From positions 62,001 through 126,000 of the forward strand of contig NZ_SEOO01000007.1 in NCBI RefSeq assembly GCF_004152865.1: a stretch of DNA of 64,000 bases. Direction: 5' to 3'. Position 1 is the first letter of the stretch, and each line of letters starts with the position of its first letter. Positions 36,677-44,981 of this stretch are shown here, piece by piece. The translations under genes and the position numbers were made by a program. The notes below the pieces were generated by a model that saw only the letters and a list, made by a program, of their open reading frames with translations, searched no databases and was not told the DNA's origin. This DNA comes from Sphingobium cupriresistens. Lineage in GTDB: Bacteria; Pseudomonadota; Alphaproteobacteria; Sphingomonadales; Sphingomonadaceae.

Positions 36677-36725
36677 AAGATCGTCTCGCCGCATTTTTGC
36701 TGCGACGCGACATTATTACGCTTGA

Positions 36726-37682
36726 TTAGAGGAAGAGAAATTCCGCCAACGCCTCGACCGCGGGCTTTTCCGCCGCGCGCGGCGCTATAGCCTGGCGAAT
36801 CTCGACCGCGGGCAGGGGAATGTCCAGCGCCAGCCGCTTGATCCCGCTCATCCGGCCCAGGTCGCGGGCCAATGTCCCGAACGCTGCGAAACAGCCCGCG
36901 CCATCGCGCAATGCGGCGATGATCTCGAACATATTGTCGCTTTCCAGCAGCGGCATCACGTTGCGCACCCGGCCCTTGGCCAACGCCGCATCGATGATGT
37001 CGCGCATCCCGCTGCGCGTTTCCAGCGACAGCATCGGCGTCATGGACAGGTCGGCGCGGCTCACGCTGTCGGCCCGTGCCAGGGGATGGCCGCTATCGGC
37101 ATAGAGGTTGAGCGGCTCCGACCAGCCATAGCGGGACTTGAGGTCGGCCGGCTCCTCCAGCGCGTAGAAATAGGCGATGTCCGCCCGCCGATCGGCCAGC
37201 GCCACCGCTGCGTCCTGCGCGGTGTGGACGTGCAGGTCCAGCGTGATCGCGATATCCTCGTTCGCCGCCTCGAACGCGGCCAGCGCATCCTGAAAATGGC
37301 CGAAGACGGGCGGCGGCGCGGCCAAGGTGATGACCTGGCGGGGCGGACCATCCGGCACAGCCGGTGACGGGATAAAGGGCGCGGCCGGTTGGAGCAGCGA
37401 TGGCGGGATGGGTGCGGGGGCCGCCGCCGGCTTTTCCACTGGCGCGGGCCGATCTTCGCTCAGCAGCGTCATCGCTTGCGCCGTTTTGCGCCCCGCCGGC
37501 GTCAGCCGCGCTTCGCCATTCAGATCCTCGAACAGGCGATAGCCCAGCCGCATCTCCAGCGACGCCAGGTCGCGCAGCACCTGCTCCACCCCGACGCCCA
37601 GCGCATCGGCGCAGCGCGCGACGCCGCCCGCCGCCACCATCTGCGCGAATATGTCCAATTGGCGCAGGGAAGGGCTGTCCAT
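36726..37682 (-). CDS. Atypical LysR-type regulator with Pro/Ala-rich linker
   Basis: From MDSPSLRQLDIFAQMV (37682) the protein has 318 residues. The first 70 residues form a winged HTH of LysR type (FAQMVAAGGVARCADALGVGVEQVLRDLASLEMRLGYRLFE). A linker of about 45 residues (79-125) consists almost wholly of Pro, Ala and small residues, where LysR proteins normally have a helix that drives dimerisation. A substrate-binding-like domain follows (ALAAFEAANEDIAITLDLH onward). An earlier in-frame start at 37763 is less likely. It reads in the same direction as the receptor downstream, but no operator between them is obvious besides the palindrome. Confidence 0.75.
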   Translation of the reverse strand: MDSPSLRQLDIFAQMVAAGGVARCADALGVGVEQVLRDLASLEMRLGYRLFEDLNGEARLTPAGRKTAQAMTLLSEDRPAPVEKPAAAPAPIPPSLLQPAAPFIPSPAVPDGPPRQVITLAAPPPVFGHFQDALAAFEAANEDIAITLDLHVHTAQDAAVALADRRADIAYFYALEEPADLKSRYGWSEPLNLYADSGHPLARADSVSRADLSMTPMLSLETRSGMRDIIDAALAKGRVRNVMPLLESDNMFEIIAALRDGAGCFAAFGTLARDLGRMSGIKRLALDIPLPAVEIRQAIAPRAAEKPAVEALAEFLFL

Positions 37683-37792
37683 CGCCTGGTGATAGAGGAA
37701 ATATCGCAGGGGGTTAAGGGCGATCTTCGCAACGTCATGCAATGGACTGTTGACGAGCGCCACCTGATGATGGCAGGGCGACCGCCTGCCGG

Positions 37793-37866
37793 GCGGGTAT
37801 AGCTCAATGGTAGAGCACTAGCCTTCCAAGCTTGTGATGCGGGTTCGATCCCCGCTACCCGCTCCA
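37793..37866 (+). tRNA. tRNA-Gly (anticodon TCC)
   Basis: The 74 bases fold as a tRNA: acceptor GCGGGTA/TACCCGC, D-arm GCTC/GAGC with AATGGTA loop, anticodon loop CTTCCAA, T-arm CGGG...CCCG around TTCGATC, and an encoded CCA 3' end. The anticodon is TCC, reading glycine GGA/GGG. One mismatch sits in the anticodon stem (second pair). The gene lies between divergent-looking regulators; no integrase is nearby. Confidence 0.93.
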
Positions 37867-37873
37867 CGCTGTT

Positions 37874-38869
37874 TCAGCGGCCCGGCGACGGCGGTCCCGA
37901 ACTGCCCCTTTCGACCAGCGTGAACAGGAATTCCGGTGCATCGACCGGGCCGTTGGCGAGCGCGTCGATGACGGACCGGCCCATCTCCTCCAGCGGTTGG
38001 CGCACGGTGGTCAGCGGCGGCCAGGATGTCAGGCTGGCGCTGGTGTCGTCGAACCCGGTCACCGACAGATCCTCCGGCACGCGCAGCCCGATACGATGCG
38101 CCAGCGTCAGCACGCCCAGCGCCATCTCGTCATTGGTGGCGAATATGGCGCTGGGCGGCTGGGGCAGCGCCAGCAACGCCTCACCCGCCTCGATGCCGGA
38201 CGCGAAATCGAACTGGCCCTGCACGAACAGCGCATCGTCGACCGGGATGTCCGCCCCCCCCAACCCGTCGCAAAACCCCTCGACCCGGCGCAGCGCCGCG
38301 CGGTGGGTCGGGGGCGGAGTGATGACGCCGATGCGGCGATGGCCGAGCGCGATCAGATGATCGGCGACCATGCGCCCTGCGGCGCGTTCCGGCGTATGGA
38401 TGGTGAAGCTCGCCGCGACCACCGACCCGGCGATGCGCGCATAGGGCAGCTTCATGTCCGCCAGCCGGGCCAGCAGCCCTTCATCGTCCGACAGCGGCGG
38501 CACCAGCAGCACGCCGTCCGGGCGCAGCGCCGCCACCAGCCGGTCGAGCACCTCGAACCGTTCCTCGCCACCCGGCGAGATCGGCTCCACCACCAGATGA
38601 TAGCCCAGTTCGCGGCATCGCCAGGCCGCGCCGATCTGGATGCGGCTGACATAGCCGGGCGCGGGGTTGTTGTAGAGGAAGGCGATCATGAAGGACTTGC
38701 CCCCCGCCAGCCGACGCGCCGACTGGTTGGGGCGATAGCCCAATTGCCTGATCGCGGCGTCTACCCGCGCCTGCAATTCTGGACTGACATTGGGCGCCTT
38801 GTTGACGACGCGCGACACCGTTTTGATCGATACCTGGGCGAGAGCGGCGACGTCGTGGATGCTGGTCAT
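37874..38869 (-). CDS. LacI-family transcriptional regulator
   Basis: Starting at MTSIHDVAALAQVSIKTVSR (38869) the protein has 331 residues. It has the classic LacI HTH plus hinge (VVNKAPNVSPELQARVDAAIRQLGYRPNQSARRLAGG) and then a periplasmic-binding-protein-like sensor with MVADHLIALGHRRIGVI and ATNDEMALGVL. Such proteins repress carbon-source genes and respond to a sugar or nucleoside. No transport or sugar gene is adjacent, so its target is outside this part. The longer frame (38983) lacks a family N-terminus. Confidence 0.9.
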   Translation of the reverse strand: MTSIHDVAALAQVSIKTVSRVVNKAPNVSPELQARVDAAIRQLGYRPNQSARRLAGGKSFMIAFLYNNPAPGYVSRIQIGAAWRCRELGYHLVVEPISPGGEERFEVLDRLVAALRPDGVLLVPPLSDDEGLLARLADMKLPYARIAGSVVAASFTIHTPERAAGRMVADHLIALGHRRIGVITPPPTHRAALRRVEGFCDGLGGADIPVDDALFVQGQFDFASGIEAGEALLALPQPPSAIFATNDEMALGVLTLAHRIGLRVPEDLSVTGFDDTSASLTSWPPLTTVRQPLEEMGRSVIDALANGPVDAPEFLFTLVERGSSGPPSPGR

Positions 38870-39003
38870 GGATCTTCGCAATGTTGGAGCGGAACGACTG
38901 GAACGGGAAGCGTCGACCATGGCGACAGCGGATGGCGATTGGCAAGTCGGCCGTCGCAAGTTTATGATCGGGTCGCGGCACAAGAGCGACGGGAAGACCG
39001 ATC

Positions 39004-39189
39004 ATGACCAACATCGTCAATCTGCGGCAGGCGCGCAAGGTGAAGGCGCGCACGGACAAGGCGCAAGCCGCGCAGGAGAACCGCGCACGCTTCGGCCGGA
39101 CCAAGGAACAGCGCCTGGCGGATACGCAGGAAGAGCAGCGCCGCGCCGCCCTGCTGGATGGCGCAAGACGCGAGTCCGAAGAAGGCTAG
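39004..39189 (+). CDS. DUF4169 family small protein, 61 residues
   Basis: The frame MTNIVNLRQARKVKARTDKA continues as a highly charged, helical sequence (NRARFGRTKEQRLADTQEEQRRAALLDGARR). NLRQARK with RARFGRTK is the DUF4169 pattern, widespread in alphaproteobacteria, function unknown. The start has GAAGACCG before it. It lies in its own gap between LacI and the Ala/Pro-rich protein. Confidence 0.8.
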   Translation: MTNIVNLRQARKVKARTDKAQAAQENRARFGRTKEQRLADTQEEQRRAALLDGARRESEEG

Positions 39190-39371
39190 GGCGTCGCACC
39201 ATATCTATAGTTATTATTGGTGCGATGTGCGGATTATTCTGTAAATGAGCCGTTCATATTGAGATGAACGCCTATTCATCTCGTTCATCCTGACTGCGAA
39301 CTGTCACAATTCGTCGCGATTCTGATCCACTGGCTGCGTTGAATCGCGCGGTCGGCCGTTGGTCCTCTGCT

Positions 39372-40379
39372 ATGACTGGAAATATTCGCACAAACCGCCC
39401 CGCCAGGGCCGCGATTGCCGCTGTTCTGGCTTTGACTGCAACTCCGCTGCTGGCCCAGACCGCCGCGCCGCCGGTCGCCCCGACCGTTGCGCCCGCCACG
39501 CCTGCCCCGGTTACGGCCGCGCCTGCGCCCATGGCCGCCCCGGCGCCCATGGCCGCCCCGATGACCGCGCCGGCCGCCACGCCGACCCCCGAATTCACGC
39601 CCGGCCAGCCGGTGGTGCAGGCTACCCCGCCGCTGGAGGAGCGCATCGCCGCCGCGACCGCCGCTGCGGAAGCGGAACAGGCTGCGGTCCAGGCCGCCAA
39701 GCCGCGTTCGACGCCCGCTCAACCCATCGCCCGGACCACCGCACGCACGGCTGATCCCGTCGCCCAACGCCCTGCGCCGCGTCCCGCCACTGTGACGCCG
39801 ATCGCAGCCGCACCCGCGGAAACGGCGGCGCCGGCACAATCGACCCCGGCCGTTACGCCGATGCAGGAGGCCGCGCCCGCTCCGGTCGCCCAATCGCCCG
39901 CACGCACCGATCAGGCGATGCTCTGGGCACTGGGCGGCGGCGCGCTGCTGCTGCTGGGCCTGGGTGGCGCTGCGCTGATGCGCCGTCGTCGTCCTGACGA
40001 GAATGCCGTCGATGCCCGCGTCGAGCCGGTCACCTACGCGCCTGCGCCGATTGCCGTCACACCGGCCCCTGCCATGGCGGCGAGCGCCCCGATCGCACCC
40101 CGCCCGGCGTCGGCTGCGGCGCGCACGCAGGATGCGACGCTCGAAGCCATGGTCGCTGCCGCGCCCAGTGCGGACAATCCGTTCCTCACCCGGACGAAGC
40201 GCCTGCGCCGCGCCCAGCATCTGATTGCTCAGCGCGAAGCCGCCGCGATCGCTGCGCCCGCGCCGCAGACGATCCATGCGGAACAGGTGCCCGCTGCGGC
40301 GCTCGACCGAAGCCAGACCGTCTATCGCTTTGGCAACGATCGTAAGCCATCGGGCTTCCTGAAGCCGCGCACCAGCTAA
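39372..40379 (+). CDS. Ala/Pro-rich protein with signal peptide and internal membrane helix
   Basis: From MTGNIRTNRPARA (39372) the protein has 335 residues. A signal-like segment (IAAVLALTATPLLAQ) precedes about 150 residues almost wholly of Ala, Pro, Thr and Val (repeats such as APAPMAAPAPMAAP), then a helix MLWALGGGALLLLGLGGAALMRRRRP around residues 183-208. The tail of about 125 residues is again low complexity but ends with FLTRTKRLRRAQHLIAQREA. It could be an envelope-spanning or anchoring protein; I do not recognise a family. A good terminator follows. Confidence 0.7.
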   Translation: MTGNIRTNRPARAAIAAVLALTATPLLAQTAAPPVAPTVAPATPAPVTAAPAPMAAPAPMAAPMTAPAATPTPEFTPGQPVVQATPPLEERIAAATAAAEAEQAAVQAAKPRSTPAQPIARTTARTADPVAQRPAPRPATVTPIAAAPAETAAPAQSTPAVTPMQEAAPAPVAQSPARTDQAMLWALGGGALLLLGLGGAALMRRRRPDENAVDARVEPVTYAPAPIAVTPAPAMAASAPIAPRPASAAARTQDATLEAMVAAAPSADNPFLTRTKRLRRAQHLIAQREAAAIAAPAPQTIHAEQVPAAALDRSQTVYRFGNDRKPSGFLKPRTS

Positions 40380-40402
40380 CGGCGCGCAACAGCTCATCCC
40401 AT

Positions 40403-40437
40403 GGGACGGAAGGCCAACCGGCTTTCCGTCCCTTTTT
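40403..40437 (+). terminator. Rho-independent terminator of the Ala/Pro-rich gene
   Basis: GGGACGGAAGGCC (40403-40415), loop AACC, GGCTTTCCGTCCC and then TTTTT form a 13-pair stem with one G-T pair and a T-run. It separates this gene from argG. Confidence 0.85.
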
Positions 40438-40526
40438 CATGGGCCGCATCGGTTGCGCTTTGGGCCCCCGCCTGTTACCGGCGCGCCGGTCATTCCCGCG
40501 CCATTTTACAGAAGGCTCGCCCGCAC

Positions 40527-41744
40527 ATGTCCGACAAGATCAACCGTATCGTCCTTGCCTTTTCCGGTGGTCTCGACACCAGCGTGATCCTGAAATGGCT
40601 GCAACAGACCTATCAGTGCGAAGTGGTGACCTTCACCGCCGATCTGGGGCAGGGCGAGGAGCTGGAACCCGCCCGCGCCAAGGCCCGCCTGATGGGTGTC
40701 AAGGAAGAGCATATCTTCATCGACGACCTGCGCGAGGAGTTCGTGAAGGACTATGTCTTCCCGATGATGCGCTCCAACGCGCTCTATGAAGGCCTCTACC
40801 TGCTCGGCACCTCGATCGCCCGTCCGCTGATCGCCAAGCGCCAGATCGAGATCGCCAAGCAGCTGGGCGCCGACGCCGTGTCGCATGGCGCGACCGGCAA
40901 GGGCAATGACCAGGTCCGCTTCGAACTGGGCTATTATGGCCTCGCCCCCGACATCAAGGTGATCGCCCCCTGGCGCGAATGGGATCTGACCAGCCGCACC
41001 AAGCTGATCGAATTCGCCGAAAAGCATCAGATCCCGATTCCGCGCGACAAGCGTGGCGAAAGCCCCTTCTCGACCGACGCAAACATGCTGCACACTTCGT
41101 CGGAAGGTAAGGTTCTGGAAGATCCGTGGGAAGAAACCCCGGACTATGTCTATTCGCGCACGGTGAACCCGGAAGATGCGCCCGACGCGCCCGAATATAT
41201 CACCATCGATTTCGAGCGTGGCGATGGCGTGGCGATCAATGGCGTCGGCATGTCGCCCGCGACCCTGCTCGAAACGCTGAACGAATATGGCCGCAAGCAT
41301 GGCATCGGTCGCCTCGATCTGGTCGAGAACCGCTTTGTCGGCATGAAGTCGCGCGGCATGTATGAAACGCCGGGTGGCACCATCTATCACCTCGCCCATC
41401 GCGGCATCGAGCAACTGACGCTCGACCGGGGCGCCGCGCATCTGAAGGATGAGCTGGCCCCCAAATATGCCGAGCTGATCTATAACGGCTTCTGGTTCTC
41501 GCCGGAGCGCGAAATGCTCCAGGCCGCGATCGATTACAGCCAGGAAAAGGTGGCCGGCACCGTCCGCCTGAAGCTGTACAAGGGCAGTGTGTCCGTCGTC
41601 GGCCGCAAGTCGCCTTACTCGCTCTACAGCGAAAAGGTCGTGACCTTCGAAGACGATGCGGGCGCCTACGACCAGTGCGACGCGGCGGGCTTCATCAAAC
41701 TCAATGCGCTTCGCTTGCGCCTGCTGGGACGCCGCGATTGTTAA
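40527..41744 (+). CDS. argG: Argininosuccinate synthase
   Basis: The protein starts at [20 protein letters not shown] (40527) and has 405 residues. AFSGGLDTS is the PPi-synthetase nucleotide motif; [21 protein letters not shown]-type ([18 protein letters not shown]) and [14 protein letters not shown] are the citrulline and aspartate binding regions. It joins citrulline and aspartate with ATP in arginine synthesis. The longer frame starting at 40401 would include the terminator hairpin and is rejected. No other arg gene is near. Confidence 0.96.
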   Translation: MSDKINRIVLAFSGGLDTSVILKWLQQTYQCEVVTFTADLGQGEELEPARAKARLMGVKEEHIFIDDLREEFVKDYVFPMMRSNALYEGLYLLGTSIARPLIAKRQIEIAKQLGADAVSHGATGKGNDQVRFELGYYGLAPDIKVIAPWREWDLTSRTKLIEFAEKHQIPIPRDKRGESPFSTDANMLHTSSEGKVLEDPWEETPDYVYSRTVNPEDAPDAPEYITIDFERGDGVAINGVGMSPATLLETLNEYGRKHGIGRLDLVENRFVGMKSRGMYETPGGTIYHLAHRGIEQLTLDRGAAHLKDELAPKYAELIYNGFWFSPEREMLQAAIDYSQEKVAGTVRLKLYKGSVSVVGRKSPYSLYSEKVVTFEDDAGAYDQCDAAGFIKLNALRLRLLGRRDC

Positions 41745-41832
41745 TCAAGGGAAGTCAGAGGGTTAGCAATCCGCACCCGCGCGCTCATCGCGGGATGATT
41801 GAGGGCGGGGTCATCGGATAACGGGATACAAA

Positions 41833-41854
41833 TTGCGACATTTGCCCCCGTTGC
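41833..41854. promoter_or_regulatory. Three TTGC direct repeats at nine-base spacing
   Basis: TTGC occurs at 41833-41836, 41842-41845 and 41851-41854, each separated by five bases, about 90 bases upstream of the EF-hand gene. Tandem short repeats are the usual form of response-regulator sites, and an OmpR-type regulator lies 0.9 kb away. Nine-base steps are shorter than the common 10-11, so the role is uncertain. Confidence 0.3.
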
Positions 41855-41943
41855 ATGACATATCTGCGGGACAACTTCCTTTCATAAGCGTTTTCAAGGA
41901 CGGCGATCAGCCGTTCGTGAGACACACGAAAAGGAAGACAGAC

Positions 41944-42603
41944 ATGCTTCGCAAATTCTTCACCACCGTCGCGGTCGGTTCGTTGTTCGTCGGCGGCCTC
42001 GCGGCGACCCACCTCGCTTATGCCCAGCCGGGCGCTCAAGGCGGCCACCGTGGCGGCATGATGGCCATGGCCGACACCAACAAGGACGGCAAGATCAGCA
42101 AGGCGGAATTGACCGCCGGCCTGGAAGCCCGCTTCGCCAAGATGGACGTCGATAAGGACGGCCAAATCACCCAGAAGGATCGCGACGCGATGCGTCAGCA
42201 GCGGCAGGACGCCCGCTTCGCCGCGCTCGACGCCGACAAGAACGGCCAAATCAGCAAGGCGGAATTCACCGCCGCGCATGAAGCCCGTGCCGACAAACGT
42301 CAGGAACGCCGCGCCGAGGCCGGCAAGCCGGGTGGGCGTGACGGACGGGGCTGGGGCGGCCGCGGTGGCCATCGTCGTGGCGGTATGATGGGCCATGGCG
42401 GTCCGGGCGGCGGCTTCGGCGACGCGAACAAGGACGGCGCGATGACCAAGGCCGAATTCATGGCCCGCCCGATCGCCATGTTCGACAAGGCGGACGCGAA
42501 CAAGGACGGTTTCGTCACCGCCGACGAAATGAAGGCGGCGCGCCAAATGATGCGGGCGGAATGGAAGGACCGCAAGGGTCCGCCGGCTGCGCCCCAAAAC
42601 TGA
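41944..42603 (+). CDS. Exported protein with five EF-hand loops
   Basis: From MLRKFFTTVAVGSLFVGGLA (41944, with AAAAGGAAG upstream) the protein has 219 residues and a signal peptide ending near AYAQ. Five canonical EF-hand calcium loops of the form DxDxDGxxxxxE occur: D44-E55, D68-D79, D96-E107, D160-E171 and D184-E195. A Gly/His-rich spacer (about 129-158, RGGHRRGGMMGHGG) separates the first three from the last two. It probably binds calcium in the periplasm. The two-component system 148 bases downstream suggests sensing, but the link is inference. Confidence 0.88.
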   Translation: MLRKFFTTVAVGSLFVGGLAATHLAYAQPGAQGGHRGGMMAMADTNKDGKISKAELTAGLEARFAKMDVDKDGQITQKDRDAMRQQRQDARFAALDADKNGQISKAEFTAAHEARADKRQERRAEAGKPGGRDGRGWGGRGGHRRGGMMGHGGPGGGFGDANKDGAMTKAEFMARPIAMFDKADANKDGFVTADEMKAARQMMRAEWKDRKGPPAAPQN

Positions 42604-42679
42604 TCATACGCTGATCGACCCATCGGGTGGCGCAGGACGCGGGGTTCCTCCCCTGACTCCGCTCAGGCGCCACCGTCCT

Positions 42680-42719
42680 GGAAGGGCGAAGGCTTGCCCC
42701 CCTTTGCCTTCGCCCTTCC
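42680..42719 (+). terminator. Hairpin terminator after the EF-hand gene
   Basis: GGAAGGGCGAAGGC (42680-42693) and GCCTTCGCCCTTCC (42706-42719) form a perfect 14-base stem around a 12-base loop, followed by AACCTTTCTCC. The T-run is poor. It would separate most EF-hand transcripts from the downstream regulator pair. Confidence 0.55.
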
Positions 42720-42750
42720 AACCTTTCTCCAGCCATGACACACAGGCAGC

Positions 42751-43470
42751 ATGAGCGACCGACCCCATCTCCTGCTCGTCGATGACGAGCGTTCGATCCG
42801 CGAACCGCTGGCTCAATATCTGGGCCGCAACGGCTTTCGCGTCACCGCCGTCGAAAGCGCGTCCGAAGCGCGGCTGCGCTTGAACGCCAATGCGATCGAC
42901 ATGGTGATCCTCGACATCATGATGCCGGGCGAGGACGGCCTGTCGCTGTGTCGCCATATCCGTGAGACGAGCGAAATTCCTGTCATTCTGCTGACAGCCC
43001 GGACCGAGGAAACGGACCGCATCGTCGGGCTGGAAATGGGCGCGGATGATTATGTGCTCAAACCCTTTTCACCGCGCGAACTGGTCGCCCGGATCAAGGT
43101 GATCTTTCGCCGCGTCGCAACCGGCGGCCAGCGCGTCACCGCGCCCGACGGGGCCAATTACAGCTTCGCCGGCTGGCTGCTCAAAACGCAGGAACGCACG
43201 CTGGTCGATAGCGAAGGCGTATCGCTGCCGCTCTCGACCGCCGAATATAATCTGATGCTCGCTTTCGCCACGCGCCCCAATTCTGTGCTGAGCCGCGACC
43301 AGTTGCTCGACATCACTCAGGGCCGCGAAGCCAATGCCTTCGACCGGGCGATCGACAACCAGATCAGCCGCCTGCGCAAGAAGATCGAACCGGACCCCAA
43401 AAACCCCACGCTCATCAAGACCGTGTGGGGCGGCGGCTACACCCTGTCCGCTGAAGTCCGCAAACTGTGA
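42751..43470 (+). CDS. OmpR-family response regulator
   Basis: The 239-residue protein has a receiver domain (residues 6-115) with acidic pocket D11-D12, phospho-acceptor D55 (MVILDIMMPG), T82 and K104 (VLKPFSPRE). A winged-helix DNA-binding domain follows (about 130-235, with TAEYNLMLAFATRPNSVLSRDQLLDITQ and TVWGGGYTL). It reads directly into the histidine kinase with 10 bases between, so the two form a two-component system. Its target is unknown. Confidence 0.93.
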   Translation: MSDRPHLLLVDDERSIREPLAQYLGRNGFRVTAVESASEARLRLNANAIDMVILDIMMPGEDGLSLCRHIRETSEIPVILLTARTEETDRIVGLEMGADDYVLKPFSPRELVARIKVIFRRVATGGQRVTAPDGANYSFAGWLLKTQERTLVDSEGVSLPLSTAEYNLMLAFATRPNSVLSRDQLLDITQGREANAFDRAIDNQISRLRKKIEPDPKNPTLIKTVWGGGYTLSAEVRKL

Positions 43471-43480
43471 AGCGGCCCGC

Positions 43481-44854
43481 ATGAAAAAGCTTCGCCTGTG
43501 GCCGCAAAGCCTGGTCGGCCAGATCATCGCGCTCGTCGCGATCGCATTGTTCGTGGCGCAGGCGATCAATTTCGGCCTGCTGCTGCGCGAACGGCAGCGG
43601 CTCGAACTGACCGGCCAGACCGCGCCCGCCGTCTATCGCGTCATCGATGCGCTCGACAATCGGGCCGACCGCCGCGTGGAGCGGGAACGGGAAGGGGATC
43701 GGCAACGCGGCCGTATGCGCGCGCGCTTCGTCACCGGCGCGCCCGAACTGACCGGGCAAGCACGCCCGGATGTCGAACGGCGTGCGACGGCGATGTTCGA
43801 AGATGTCGGCCTGCGCATCCTGAGCGTCCGCGCCGTGCAGTCGAGCGAAGTCATGCCGGTCCGGCGCTGGGAACGTATCCGTATGCGCGCCAATGGAGAT
43901 GGGCCGCACGATCACAGCATCGGCCTGCTGACCCTGGCGGCGGAATATGAACCGGGCAAATGGGTGGTGGCGCAGGCGCGCTCCGGTGCCGACCGGCCAA
44001 AGCGTTTTGGCGGCTGGCTGGTTGGTCAGACGCTTATCCTCTATGTCATCGTCCTGCTGCCGCTGCTCTGGGTCGGCAGCCGCCTCGCCCGGCCCCTGAA
44101 GCAACTCACCGGCTCCGCTCAGCAATTCGCCCGCACCGGCGCGGCCGACGCGGTGGACGAACGCGGGCCGGGCGATGTCCGCGACCTTACCATGGCGTTC
44201 AACGCCATGCGCGCGCGGATCATCGCTATGCTAGACGAAAAGGACCGAATGCTGGGCGCGATCGGCCATGACCTGCGCACACCGCTCGCCTCGCTGCGCG
44301 TCCGCACCGAATCGGTCGAGGACGACGCAGAGCGCGCGCGCATGTCCGAAACGATCGAAGAAATGAACCGGATGCTGGAGGATATACTCTCCCTCGCCCG
44401 CGCGGGCCGCAGCACCCAGGCCGCGCAGAAGGTCGATCTCGCCGCGCTGGCCGATGCGGTAGTGGAGGATTTCATCGAACTGGGATCGCCGGTCGATTTG
44501 GCCGACTGCGATCGCGCCGTCGCCTTCGTCCACCCCCAGCAGATTCGTCGCGCGCTGCGCAACCTCATCGAAAACGCTATCGTCTATGGCGACCGCGCCC
44601 ATGTGTCGGTGCTGCATGAAAACGGCGCCATCCGCATCGCAGTCGCCGACGAAGGGCCGGGCATCGGAGAGGACCGGATGGAAGAGATGCTGGAACCCTT
44701 CACCCGGCTGGAAGGCTCCCGCAACCGCGAAACAGGCGGGTCTGGCTTGGGCCTGGCGCTGGTCCGCGCGATCATGGCCGAACATCAGGGCGAATTGCGT
44801 CTGGCGAACCGGCCGGAAGGTGGACTGGAAGCGAGTTTGGTGTTGCCGGGTTAA
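43481..44854 (+). CDS. Sensor histidine kinase
   Basis: From MKKLRLWPQSLVGQII (43481) the protein has 457 residues. Two membrane helices (about 13-33 and 181-202) flank a periplasmic region that is rich in Arg. A HAMP segment (ARPLKQLTGSAQQFAR) leads to HisKA with H263 in AIGHDLRTPLASLR. The ATPase domain has N-box NLIENAIVYGD, G1 DEGPGIG and G2 GGSGLGLALVR. It probably phosphorylates the adjacent OmpR-type regulator. Its input may be the envelope, given the EF-hand protein upstream. Confidence 0.93.
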   Translation: MKKLRLWPQSLVGQIIALVAIALFVAQAINFGLLLRERQRLELTGQTAPAVYRVIDALDNRADRRVEREREGDRQRGRMRARFVTGAPELTGQARPDVERRATAMFEDVGLRILSVRAVQSSEVMPVRRWERIRMRANGDGPHDHSIGLLTLAAEYEPGKWVVAQARSGADRPKRFGGWLVGQTLILYVIVLLPLLWVGSRLARPLKQLTGSAQQFARTGAADAVDERGPGDVRDLTMAFNAMRARIIAMLDEKDRMLGAIGHDLRTPLASLRVRTESVEDDAERARMSETIEEMNRMLEDILSLARAGRSTQAAQKVDLAALADAVVEDFIELGSPVDLADCDRAVAFVHPQQIRRALRNLIENAIVYGDRAHVSVLHENGAIRIAVADEGPGIGEDRMEEMLEPFTRLEGSRNRETGGSGLGLALVRAIMAEHQGELRLANRPEGGLEASLVLPG

Positions 44855-44885
44855 AGGTCGCCTAACGACCATGATCGGACATGTT

Positions 44886-44907
44886 CCCCTCCCGCTGGCG
44901 GGAGGGG
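44886..44907. repeat. CCCCTCCCGC palindrome, copy 2
   Basis: Identical over 22 bases to the copy at 25788-25809. It stands in the gap between the histidine kinase and rpoN, which converge, so it may work as a two-way terminator although no T-run is present. Confidence 0.75.
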
Positions 44908-44981
44908 AATGGTTGCTACCCACCCAAAGCCGGCCATTCTCACTATCGTTGCTCTGCCGGCAGCCAACGGCGCCTGCCCCC

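Noticed and set aside
37793-37866. tRNA-Gly as an integration site of a mobile element
   Set aside because: No integrase, no direct repeat of the tRNA 3' end and no change in base composition were seen on either side.
37520-37867. Minus-strand frame beginning MERVAGIEPASQAW
   Set aside because: It is translated from the antisense strand of the tRNA-Gly gene and then runs into the LysR gene; such tRNA-antisense proteins are a common annotation artefact.
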